Source: Chthonomonadaceae bacterium
Lineage (GTDB): Bacteria > Armatimonadota > Chthonomonadetes > Chthonomonadales > Chthonomonadaceae
DNA length: 32,982 bases
Direction: 5' to 3'
Assembly (NCBI GenBank): GCA_027450145.1
Contig: DAIDKH010000048.1
Location: forward strand, 1-32,982
The notes under the pieces were generated by a model that searched no databases, had not been told where the DNA came from, and was given only the letters and a program-made list of their open reading frames with translations. Each line of letters starts with the position of its first letter. Position 1 is the stretch's first letter. Shown one piece after another: positions 1-7,454 of this stretch. A program made the translations under genes and the position numbers.

Positions 1-2
1 AG

Positions 3-413
3 ACCGTCCAACCATTAACGCATCATCAAGTGCAAGCATGCAACGTTCTGATCGCAGGCACGGGCTACCCAGAGCTATGGCAAATTCGTAAAAGCATCTC
101 GGAACCGCTGCTTGATAAGATCTGGTTTCTAGGGAATTCATCAACCATACCAGTTCTCGAGGAATACATCTCAAAACAGCATAAGGAGCAATTGCGATTA
201 AAGGCACAGCTCGCGTTGGCAAAACTTCGCGACCGGCTTGGAGACACCTTACTGTTACGCGAAGCTATAGCGCCGCAAATCGCAGTTCGGTCTACGGATT
301 TACTACATGGCATACACGACGGCCCGAGGTTGACTAAGGTGACAAACACGGAGGCAGGAGAGGTGCCCACTGCGACTGAACCGCGCGAAACCGGGCACCA
401 TTCTGCGTCGTAA
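3..413 (+). CDS. HEAT-like repeat protein, C-terminal end (5' partial)
   Basis: The reading frame is open from the left edge of the window, so the gene begins upstream; the GTG at 30 is only the first start-like codon inside the window. About 137 residues are visible. The stretch around 'LDKIWFLGNSSTIPVLEEYI' followed by 'LRLKAQLALAKLRDRLGD' has the paired-helix pattern of a HEAT/PBS-lyase-type repeat, in which one helix carries 'xxIPVLEEY' and the next 'LRxxAxLALAKL'. After that the tail (about 50 residues, ending HHSAS) is low in hydrophobics and shows no recognisable domain. HEAT repeats are protein-binding scaffolds; no enzymatic function can be inferred. It lies directly upstream of an RHS remnant on the same strand, so the non-HEAT tail could be read-through into foreign sequence. 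The family call is moderately weak because only one repeat unit is visible. Confidence 0.45.
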   Translation, partial: TVQPLTHHQVQACNVLIAGTGYPELWQIRKSISEPLLDKIWFLGNSSTIPVLEEYISKQHKEQLRLKAQLALAKLRDRLGDTLLLREAIAPQIAVRSTDLLHGIHDGPRLTKVTNTEAGEVPTATEPRETGHHSAS

Positions 414-420
414 TCACCGC

Positions 421-770
421 ATGCGCGACCCAACCGCGGCGAGCGACCCGTACGCGGGGTATGGCGGGCTTCACGGGTACCATACCGACTGGGAGACGGG
501 TCTGCAGCTTTGCGGCCTGCGGTACTACGACAGCGCGGCGCGCCGGTAGGCATGGGCGAGCCAGTATCGTATGCCGGCGGCGTGAACGTTTAGGAGTACT
601 GTGGCAACGGGCCGGTAGGCAGGAGCGACGCCAGCGGGCTGTGGGGACTGCACTTGTACTTCGCGAAGAAGCGTGCTGGTCACTGTTGCTGTTGCGGTTT
701 AATTCCTTGTGGCCTCGGTTTTGCTTGCGAGGTCTTGCAGACCCAGGTGGTTGGTGCTAATGGAGTTTAA
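421..770 (+). pseudogene. RHS/YD-repeat core remnant, frameshifted and with stop codons
   Basis: Frame 1 from 421 reads 'YGGLHGYHTDWETGLQLCG' and then 'LRYYDSAARR', ending at the stop at 547-549. This matches the end of an RHS core ('G..GYYTD.ETGL...RYYDP..GR'). The expected continuation is found in another frame (pos 570 onward) as 'YAGGVNV*EYCGNGPVG' and 'RSDASGLW', interrupted by TAG at 591-593. It corresponds to the 'GYAGGVNLYEYCGNNPV...DPSGL' that closes RHS cores. That frame then stays open to TAA at 768-770 with no recognisable toxin domain. At least one frameshift and two stops therefore disrupt the core. RHS proteins are large secreted or surface polymorphic-toxin carriers; this copy cannot encode one. 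No start, signal or shell region is present, so it is a C-terminal fragment, perhaps left by recombination. Confidence 0.75.
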
Positions 771-1228
771 GGTATTTTGAGTTAGGTAGTTACCTGCGGT
801 ATCCACGGACAAGCGGTATTTTTATCGTTCATTTTGCGGCAATGGCGACCATATAGCGGAATAATTCGGAACTCGACGTTTCACCTACCGCAACCTGGTT
901 GCTGCGTTTCCTCGTACAAACTTGTTGAGAAAGTTGGGTAAACGGTCATGGCTTAGTTATATGTGATCGGTTGGAATGTAGTAAACTAGACATTCTAAGT
1001 GATGCCAGTTATTCGCTCTAGTCACTCCTGCAATGGTTTAGCACAGATGTGGTAAATGACTCGGCTTGGCCACCTTTAGCTTGGTTCAACAACGATTGTC
1101 AGAAATGCCCTCAAAGTAAGGCAGATTATTAAATTTGCGATCGCCGATATTAACGCGCGAGTTTGGCACGCCACTGTAGGTGAGGCTGCAAATGTTTCGC
1201 GGTGAGTTGCTGTGATGGTGACGGCGCA
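771..1228. other. 458-bp stretch without recognisable genes
   Basis: No reading frame of credible length or protein-like composition runs through this stretch on either strand. I see no tRNA-like cloverleaf, transposon end or clear terminator hairpin for the minus-strand operon that stops at 1229. It is somewhat AT-richer than its surroundings, with a palindromic GCGATCGC near 1138-1145. It lies between the RHS remnant and the PP2C gene, so it may be further decayed coding sequence. Confidence 0.4.
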
Positions 1229-2191
1229 TTAACGACCAAAGAAGCGTCCCAATCCCTTTTTTTGAACAGCGTCGTCGCTAGCTTGACGATTTTCGACAGG
1301 TGGGCTTGATTCCACGGCTGGTACCTGGGGTGTTGCGTGAGAGGTGAAGCCCTCTATCGAGACTACCATAACCGTAATGTTGTCACGGCCGCCTCTCGCA
1401 TTTGCAAGGTGGATGAGCTGGCGCGTAACCTCGGAGGGCGTTTCGTGCTGCACTATATGGGCAATTTCCTGATCAGCGACGTGTCCAGTAAGTCCGTCGG
1501 AGCACAGCACCCAGGTGTCTCCCACTTGCGAATTGCACCACTGCATGTCGGGTATTACGGTGGCGGAAGCCCCTACGGACCTGGTGATGACGTTGCGAAA
1601 TGGTGAGAGTTCTGCATCCGAACGACTCATCGCACCAAGGCTTACCTGTTCCTCTACCCAGCTGTGGTCAGTTGTTATTTGCGAAATCTCCCCGTCACGA
1701 ACGAGGTAGGCGCGGCTATCACCCACATGAACTACCAGGACGCGGTTCTCAACAACGGCTAGCGCAACGAGCGTAGTGCCCATACCTCGGCGTTCCGGTA
1801 CCATCTGCGCCAGCGTATGTATTCTGCTGTTAGCTTCTGCAATCGCTTCCTCCATCGCGTGTTCGGCATGCTCGAGTGGGGAGTTGTAATACCCCAGTAT
1901 AAGGTTCTTAAGCAGCATTTCGCTTGCGATCTGCCCAGCCAGCGCACCACCCATTCCATCGGCGACGGCGTATAGCGATCCTCGCTGTGCTAGTATGACC
2001 GGGTCAGTGGGTTCATAGACATCGAATTTATCCTCGTTGTTCTCTCGAACCTGGCCCATGTCTGTTCGCCCGGAGTATTTTATCAGCGAAGTGACTTCTG
2101 CCGGGGCGCCTGTATACGTACGCCATCCCAGTACCAGTTCGTCCCGGTCGAAACCTGCCGTTGGTTCCAGCGACTGGTTTACGTCATTCAT
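1229..2191 (-). CDS. PP2C-family Ser/Thr protein phosphatase
   Basis: This is a metal-dependent (PPM/PP2C) phosphatase of the PrpC/Stp1 type, removing phosphate from Ser/Thr residues in the cytoplasm. The 320-residue protein has a ~35-residue N-terminal leader, then the full catalytic fold: RENNED (49-54), VADGMGG (76-82), GTT (138-140), VGDSRAY (156-162), SDGLT (231-235) and GGRDN (267-271). These include the Asp residues that bind the two Mn/Mg ions. A short Pro/Ser-rich tail ends in a basic GLGRFFGR. It has no signal peptide or membrane helix. ATG 2191 overlaps the stop of the upstream FHA gene by 8 bp and has AGGAG 13 nt upstream; ATG 2203 is also possible but sits only 1 nt from the same AGGAG. 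It is the last gene of the FHA/vWA operon and so is probably the phospho-eraser for phospho-threonine sites read by the FHA proteins. No cognate kinase is in the window. Confidence 0.93.
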   Translation of the reverse strand: MNDVNQSLEPTAGFDRDELVLGWRTYTGAPAEVTSLIKYSGRTDMGQVRENNEDKFDVYEPTDPVILAQRGSLYAVADGMGGALAGQIASEMLLKNLILGYYNSPLEHAEHAMEEAIAEANSRIHTLAQMVPERRGMGTTLVALAVVENRVLVVHVGDSRAYLVRDGEISQITTDHSWVEEQVSLGAMSRSDAELSPFRNVITRSVGASATVIPDMQWCNSQVGDTWVLCSDGLTGHVADQEIAHIVQHETPSEVTRQLIHLANARGGRDNITVMVVSIEGFTSHATPQVPAVESSPPVENRQASDDAVQKKGLGRFFGR

Positions 2192-3170
2192 AGGGCGAGG
2201 CATTCTCCTGAGTAGATTTGCTCGTAGGAACAAACGCCAGTTGATAGGTTGTTTGACCTATTTTAACGGTGTCACCAGTTGCGAGTTCAATGGGTTGGTG
2301 CTCCTGCTGACGTTCACCGTTTACGAAGGTACCATTTCGACTTCCATCGTCCGTCAAGATGACTCTATTCTCGCTTGCGGAGATCGATGCGTGTCGACCC
2401 GATACGTATTGATCGCCAGTGAGTACTACCGTGTTCTCCGGACGTCGACCTAAGGTAACATTTCCTGCCGGAATGAGAATATCGATACCGGGGCCATCCA
2501 TCCAGCGTAAAACAGCTACGGGGTCTGCCTGCGGTTCTGCGGTCACATCCGGAGAGGAGCTATCGTGAACGTCCGTATCTCCTTGTTCAACTAGCGGAGC
2601 AGCGATGGCAATGGTTGGGTCTGTGCTAACTTTTTGTTCAAGAATGGTCAGGTTAAGTTTCCAGTTACCAAATCGAATGTTAGCACCATTGGATAACTCT
2701 ACGGGAGTATTGGTTTCAATGCGCGCATTATCCACGCGTGTACCGTTCGAGCTTCCTAAATCCTCGACGGTGATCCGACCATTCGCTACAGTGATTTGGG
2801 CATGAAGCCTGGATACCGTACCTTCAGCTGTTATAATATCCGCACCCTGGCGCCCAACCGTATTTACGCCCTCACGTAAGGGGTACGTCCTACCGTCGGT
2901 AGTATCCGTTAACTTAGCGGGTATTGCGCGTTCGGTTGTCACTGCAAGGTCAAGGCCCGCTGGTTCCCCGCCTTCGAGTAGGTATCCGCAATCCGAGCAG
3001 TATTTCTCAAGCGCTGGTACGGTAGTTTTGCATACAGGGCATGTTGTAACCGCACCCATCTGAGTTTTCATAGGATCAACTGACAGCATCTGCGTGCTAT
3101 TCAGGTCGGATTCACCTACCATAGTCCGCTCGGATACAGTCGGCATCACTCTTGTAGAATCGTTACTCAT
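2184..3170 (-). CDS. zinc-ribbon protein with two FHA domains
   Basis: A 328-residue soluble protein. Its N-terminal ~40 residues contain four Thr-x-Met/Val motifs (STRVM, RTMVG, STQML, KTQMG). A zinc ribbon follows (Cys44, Cys47, Cys58, Cys61: CPVC...CSDC). FHA domain 1 (about 90-178) has the GR turn at 106-107, SRLH at 120-123 and SSNGT at 140-144. FHA domain 2 (about 228-315) has GR at 241-242, SGRH at 257-260 and SRNGT at 277-281. FHA domains bind phospho-threonine peptides, and both copies keep the usual Arg, Ser, His and Asn-Gly contact positions. ATG 3170 lies 18 bp after the vWA gene stop and its end overlaps the PP2C gene, so the genes are co-transcribed. By analogy with GarA/FHA adaptors, the Thr motifs may be phosphorylated and bound by its own or partner FHA domains; that is inference. 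Confidence 0.9.
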   Translation of the reverse strand: MSNDSTRVMPTVSERTMVGESDLNSTQMLSVDPMKTQMGAVTTCPVCKTTVPALEKYCSDCGYLLEGGEPAGLDLAVTTERAIPAKLTDTTDGRTYPLREGVNTVGRQGADIITAEGTVSRLHAQITVANGRITVEDLGSSNGTRVDNARIETNTPVELSNGANIRFGNWKLNLTILEQKVSTDPTIAIAAPLVEQGDTDVHDSSSPDVTAEPQADPVAVLRWMDGPGIDILIPAGNVTLGRRPENTVVLTGDQYVSGRHASISASENRVILTDDGSRNGTFVNGERQQEHQPIELATGDTVKIGQTTYQLAFVPTSKSTQENASPYE

Positions 3171-3188
3171 TGCGTGGTGATTACCTTT

Positions 3189-4556
3189 CTATTTGCGGGT
3201 ACCCTGGTCTAGTTGCAGAGCAGCGCCCATCAATGTTTTGTCAACGTCCCCGGTGCCACGCTGCAGTCCGGTAATGGCTGCGTCCACCTGCTTAGCCTGG
3301 TCTGTCTGTCCGGCCTGCATGAGGATCGTCCGCGTTTTTTGAAGTTCCGACAGTGCGCCCATTGCCGTGAGCTGTTGCGTTTTAAGGCCCATCATCGTAC
3401 GCTGCAGGTTAATGGAAGCCTGAGCGATTTCTAGTTCGGTGGCGACTGTTCGGTTTACACCGCTCGGCAAGAGTGAGCGGTCATTCGTGAATTGGAACAC
3501 GCAATCGGCCGATAGGGTGGAGGGACGATTGAAAATTACATCGTCGAATGATACCTCAGCTCGCGCCACACGGTACGTTCCTGCTGGATGTTTGTCCAGT
3601 TCTACATCGACTAGAATAGTACGTGTTGTTCCCCGCTCAATATCCGGTACGGCGACCTCAACAGTTCTGGGGCCAAACGTGGGTTGGTGCCCGTACACCT
3701 GACGCATTTGTACCCAACGCGAGAGGTGGAATTTCACCTTGACGTTCTTGGCAACGACATGCATTAGACTCTCTAACTCACGGCGAAATACCTCTGGCAA
3801 CAAATCTGGTCGTTGAATGTAGTAGTAGTTTCCCCCCGAACGGCGGGCGATACCCGACATTAGCTCCTCGCGGTAATCTGGTCCAAAGCCAAGCGCTGTT
3901 ACCGTGATTCCGCGTGCCTTCTGCTCTGCCACCTGCTGCACGATGGATGTGTAATCCTTTAGGCCTACAGTAGGTTCACCGTCTGTAAGAAGCAGTACCC
4001 GGTTTACATAGCCTTGGCTCACCTGCTGTACGGATGCAATTTGCATACAGCCGGCAATTAGTCCGTCATAAAGGTTGGTTGTATTTCCAACGCTCAGTCG
4101 GTGAATATGCTCCTTTACAAGTGCCTTATTTAGCACCTTGCGCGCGGGCATTAACACATCAGCCTGTTCTTCAAACGTGACAATTGACAGGATATCATCT
4201 GGTTCCAGCATATCTACTACGTAATCACATGCACGCTTTACGTACTCTAGCGGTTCACCTTCCATGCTGCCAGACCTGTCGATACACAAGCAAACATTGA
4301 TTGGCGCTCGTCTACCAGCCTGCACATCGCCCGCAGTTAGCACCAGGAGGCCATGGTCTCTGGTAACTTCAGGTGCCATAGCATACTTGTTGCCAGCAAG
4401 AAACTCTAACTGCAAGGTGCTTCCCGCGTTTCCCATTACCGTCTTGAGCGGGCCACCCAGCATCTGAGTGCGCATTCCGCCCATCTGTGTAGCCCCAGCA
4501 TTCATTTGGGTAACGTTGGGGTTTGACGACGGTATTATCTGAGTACGATCTTCCAT
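3189..4556 (-). CDS. von Willebrand factor A domain protein with Thr-x-Met tail
   Basis: A 455-residue protein with no signal peptide or membrane segment. The first ~45 residues are a flexible tail with five Thr motifs at T5, T16, T23, T30 and T39 (RTQII, VTQMN, ATQMG, RTQML, KTVMG). After a beta-rich segment, the vWA domain spans about 85-275 with a complete MIDAS: DRSGS at 93-97, Thr in GNTTN (about 159), and TDGEP at 191-195. It should bind a divalent cation and a ligand protein. The C-terminal half resembles the beta-sandwich and helical extension of YfbK/Ca-activated-channel-like vWA proteins. I chose ATG 4556 because GGAG lies 8 nt upstream; an in-frame GTG at 4598, overlapping the previous stop, lacks a ribosome binding site. 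Its position between FHA genes and the shared tail motif suggest it is a phosphorylated partner of those FHA proteins. Its ligand is unknown. Confidence 0.9.
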   Translation of the reverse strand: MEDRTQIIPSSNPNVTQMNAGATQMGGMRTQMLGGPLKTVMGNAGSTLQLEFLAGNKYAMAPEVTRDHGLLVLTAGDVQAGRRAPINVCLCIDRSGSMEGEPLEYVKRACDYVVDMLEPDDILSIVTFEEQADVLMPARKVLNKALVKEHIHRLSVGNTTNLYDGLIAGCMQIASVQQVSQGYVNRVLLLTDGEPTVGLKDYTSIVQQVAEQKARGITVTALGFGPDYREELMSGIARRSGGNYYYIQRPDLLPEVFRRELESLMHVVAKNVKVKFHLSRWVQMRQVYGHQPTFGPRTVEVAVPDIERGTTRTILVDVELDKHPAGTYRVARAEVSFDDVIFNRPSTLSADCVFQFTNDRSLLPSGVNRTVATELEIAQASINLQRTMMGLKTQQLTAMGALSELQKTRTILMQAGQTDQAKQVDAAITGLQRGTGDVDKTLMGAALQLDQGTRK

Positions 4557-4594
4557 ATGTGATGCTCCATGAAAGGGGACAATGTTAGACTGGT

Positions 4595-6112
4595 TCACTC
4601 GAACCGAAAACTGCTGTTACCGAATTTGATTTCATCTCCAGGGTTCAGCGCAATTGATGTAATGCGGTGCCCGTTCACAAAAGTGCCGTTCGCAGATTGG
4701 CAATCGGTTATCTGGTAATTGCCACCTGATGCTGTGATTTTGGCATGGTTCCGGGAAACAGTCGAATCACCCGAAACGACAATAGTTCGATCTGAGTCGC
4801 GGCCAATCGTAACATTAGGCGAAGTAATGCTAAATACCTGCCCCACGGTTGGGCCGTCTAGCGCAATCAGTCGTCCAGAAGGGATGCTTAATGCAGGATT
4901 AACCGCAACCGCTGGTGCCATGCCGCTGTTTGCAGGAACGGAGTAGCCTGTCAACTGCACGCTTTGAGGCGCAGCTGAGCTAGTCGAAAACTCGACGTTA
5001 ACACCGCCAGGCGTGCATTTACAATTCCCCAGTGCGTCGCGAGGTCCACCGCAAAACGGACAGATGTTGCCGGGTATGGGAGTGGCGCTTAAAGGAGTGC
5101 TGCGCGGAGACTCCGTTGTTGGTTTTCGATTTGCTTTTGCGGTCGCCTTTTCCCGAAAGAGAATATTGTGGTGACCTATAAGAATTATGTCGCCGTCCTG
5201 CAGCAGAGTGCGACCGCCAGGGGCCAGGCGCTGCCCATTTACAGCAGTACCTACCGGTGTGCCGGCATCAACCAGGGTGCGCCGACCCGTTTTGGCGTCC
5301 AGCTGAATAGCAGCATGTTGGATACCAACGGAGGCGTCGCCGAACAAAGGTACCGCACACCGTTCATCACGGCCCAAAAGGTTAATTGGGCGCTCAAGCT
5401 GATAATTTCTACCTTCGTTTCGCCCAACTAGTACCTTGACCCATGCATCCTTGGTGAGCTCCTGAACAAGGCCAATAAAGAGACCCGTTAAAGCTCCAAT
5501 GGCTGTAAAGCCAATGGCACGGCCCGGAGCACCAACGTCAACTGGCCGGTTTGTAGTTGCGACTTGGCTTGCGGCCAGCAGCAAACTTGCAAAGTTAAAA
5601 ATAATGCCACCAAAGAAGCCGCCTAGGAATCCACCAGCTGCACCCTGCCCAATCCTTTTCGATGACATGGTACTAAGTGCCGCACCGGCACCGATACCCA
5701 ATCCCATAGGCGCCCACCCGAAGGCGCGGGCAATTACATTTTGAGCAAATGTTACCGCTGTAGGATTATCTGAACCGCCAAGCGCGTTGAATAGGCTAGA
5801 ACCTAGATGGTAGCCAATATTCCCGAGAATTGTTCCGCCAAAGAAACCAACGAGAGCGCCAAGGGCTGCCTTTTTATGGTCGCCAATTACGAGGCCATCT
5901 ACCGTGCCGAGCAGTAGCCCTGTGATACCCCCCACGCACGCCATTAGAATGTTGACCTGTAATGCGGTCATTGCGTAAAGTACGGGCGGCTGCCCAGGAA
6001 GAGCACTAGGTCGTATAAGCGAGTTATAGTTTATAAGGCTTTCCTGCATGAACCAGCCGATTGCGCCACCCGCGGTGCCGGCGATTATGCTAAGGAGCAT
6101 CCTTGATCTCAT
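4595..6112 (-). CDS. polytopic membrane protein with zinc ribbon and two FHA domains
   Basis: A 505-residue protein. Residues 1-216 are Gly/Ala-rich and contain about five or six hydrophobic helices (near 3-22, 46-75, 82-104, 130-150, 157-182, 197-216) with repeated glycine-zipper patterns such as GGFLGGFFGG. FHA domain 1 (about 223-320) has GR at 247-248, but the usual SRxH reads VGIQH and SNGT reads PVGT, so it has probably lost phospho-threonine binding. A compact zinc ribbon follows (Cys351, 354, 364, 366). FHA domain 2 (about 412-505) is canonical: GR 437-438, SRNH 453-456, SANGT 473-477. ATG 6112 has GAGG 8 nt upstream and starts 10 bp after the preceding stop; a longer frame back to 6202 would overlap that gene and lacks such support. 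It likely places FHA readers at the cytoplasmic membrane face. Confidence 0.87.
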   Translation of the reverse strand: MRSRMLLSIIAGTAGGAIGWFMQESLINYNSLIRPSALPGQPPVLYAMTALQVNILMACVGGITGLLLGTVDGLVIGDHKKAALGALVGFFGGTILGNIGYHLGSSLFNALGGSDNPTAVTFAQNVIARAFGWAPMGLGIGAGAALSTMSSKRIGQGAAGGFLGGFFGGIIFNFASLLLAASQVATTNRPVDVGAPGRAIGFTAIGALTGLFIGLVQELTKDAWVKVLVGRNEGRNYQLERPINLLGRDERCAVPLFGDASVGIQHAAIQLDAKTGRRTLVDAGTPVGTAVNGQRLAPGGRTLLQDGDIILIGHHNILFREKATAKANRKPTTESPRSTPLSATPIPGNICPFCGGPRDALGNCKCTPGGVNVEFSTSSAAPQSVQLTGYSVPANSGMAPAVAVNPALSIPSGRLIALDGPTVGQVFSITSPNVTIGRDSDRTIVVSGDSTVSRNHAKITASGGNYQITDCQSANGTFVNGHRITSIALNPGDEIKFGNSSFRFE

Positions 6113-6122
6113 GCGTTGTACC

Positions 6123-7454
6123 TCACAACTCGAACCTAAATCGGGTATTGCCGATGTGTACTTCATCACCAGGTGTGAGTTGCGTTGCCTCGTTTGGCAC
6201 AAGCCGCGTGCCGTTTACGAATGTGCCATTAGATGACCCATTATCTGTGATATTGTACGTACCACCTGCAGAAGAAATAGTAGCATGCTTCCTGGAAACG
6301 TTGGCGTCTGTTGCGAGGGAAATGTCGCATGAAGCCTCACGCCCAATCTGAATTATTGAACCACCCAGTGGATAACTAGAACCTGAATAGGAGCCTGCTT
6401 TGGCTATTAGCCTGGGTGATGGCGTACCGGAATACGAAGGCGTTGCATTTGACTGCGCACCAGCGAGAGGGTCTACAACCCCCTCTGTTATGGGAATAAT
6501 GGGACTGCGTTCCCGAGGATCGAATGGGCTTACCTGCGGTGTAGAATTGGCGGTATCTGGCGGGGGTAGCACCACGCCCATACCCTCCAGCACCTTCTTT
6601 ATATGACCACGTTGATAGCCAATGTAGAGTCCCCATCCCAGGAGTCCAAGAAGGCCAACGCTTACGACCATAGATACTAGACGGTTAAGTGACGAGCCTA
6701 CCGGAGCGGAAGACCCTGAGGCTGGCGTTGGCACAGGAGTAGTTGTACCCGTCGCTGGTGCTGCGACCGCGGAGCGAAGTGGCACAGTATGCGCATCCGC
6801 CCAGGTGACATAAATCACCGGCCATTGGTAACCATCTGCAGGTGGGTTGGATGGAAGTGTTTGTGTTTGCACAACCGGAGGATCCGTTCCATTCACTATC
6901 TTTACCGTTACGGGATCTGTAAGCGGTACGTTGGTGAACTGGGCAACTCCCGCATCGGCAGGTTTGAGAGTCCATTGTTGTTGATATGTTGGCGGGCCGC
7001 TTGTGAGCGTTACTGTTGCATCCGTAAGGCCTCCCTTATTCTGCACCTCTACCGGGACTAATACGGTCTGCACGAGTGTGAAACTGCTATCACTAACAGT
7101 TGTTACGCTTTTGGTTTGTACAGGTAAGCGGGCTATTTTGCCTGTGCTGCGATCTATTAGCTCTAGTATGGTTCCGCGGGCCGGCATATTGGACGGCAGC
7201 GGGATGGCAGCAACAGGCGCGGCGCTGCTTGCAGCAGGAACGGGGATTGGGACGGTAGCAACGCCAGTTTTTGGAATGAGCCTATAGAGTAGACTGCCTG
7301 TAATTGTCACCCGGATCTGCATGGTGACGGATCGCTGTGGCGAAGTTTGCAGTGCAGGTGCAGAAGATCGCTTGGGTGCCTGCGCCTGAGCAATGCTACC
7401 CATCATTACAAATGAACAGACAGCGACTGCCGCGGCGCGTACTGACCTTAGCAT
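6123..7454 (-). CDS. exported, membrane-anchored protein with cytoplasmic FHA domain
   Basis: A 443-residue protein. It begins with a signal peptide (about 1-24, cleavage after AQA), followed by a ~230-residue Thr/Val/Pro-rich extracytoplasmic part likely made of beta-sandwich modules. A single transmembrane helix (about 259-280) precedes a basic GYQRGHIKK stop-transfer. After a Pro-rich linker, the C-terminal FHA domain (about 348-443) has GR 371-372, SRKH 387-390 and SSNGT 407-411, all intact. The topology puts a sensor or adhesion-like domain outside and a phospho-threonine reader inside. ATG 7454 has GGAGG 4 nt upstream and overlaps the nnrE-nnrD stop by 7 bp. The external domain is not recognised. 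It may link an extracytoplasmic signal to the Thr-phosphorylation module, but no ligand can be named. Confidence 0.87.
   Translation of the reverse strand: MLRSVRAAAVAVCSFVMMGSIAQAQAPKRSSAPALQTSPQRSVTMQIRVTITGSLLYRLIPKTGVATVPIPVPAASSAAPVAAIPLPSNMPARGTILELIDRSTGKIARLPVQTKSVTTVSDSSFTLVQTVLVPVEVQNKGGLTDATVTLTSGPPTYQQQWTLKPADAGVAQFTNVPLTDPVTVKIVNGTDPPVVQTQTLPSNPPADGYQWPVIYVTWADAHTVPLRSAVAAPATGTTTPVPTPASGSSAPVGSSLNRLVSMVVSVGLLGLLGWGLYIGYQRGHIKKVLEGMGVVLPPPDTANSTPQVSPFDPRERSPIIPITEGVVDPLAGAQSNATPSYSGTPSPRLIAKAGSYSGSSYPLGGSIIQIGREASCDISLATDANVSRKHATISSAGGTYNITDNGSSNGTFVNGTRLVPNEATQLTPGDEVHIGNTRFRFEL

Noticed and set aside
461-760. Open frame of 99 codons on the plus strand
   Set aside because: It is the wrong frame of the RHS remnant; its product is Arg/Cys-rich and lacks any domain pattern.
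4556-4598. GTG start at 4598 for the vWA gene
   Set aside because: No ribosome binding site, and it adds 14 residues before a well-supported ATG at 4556.
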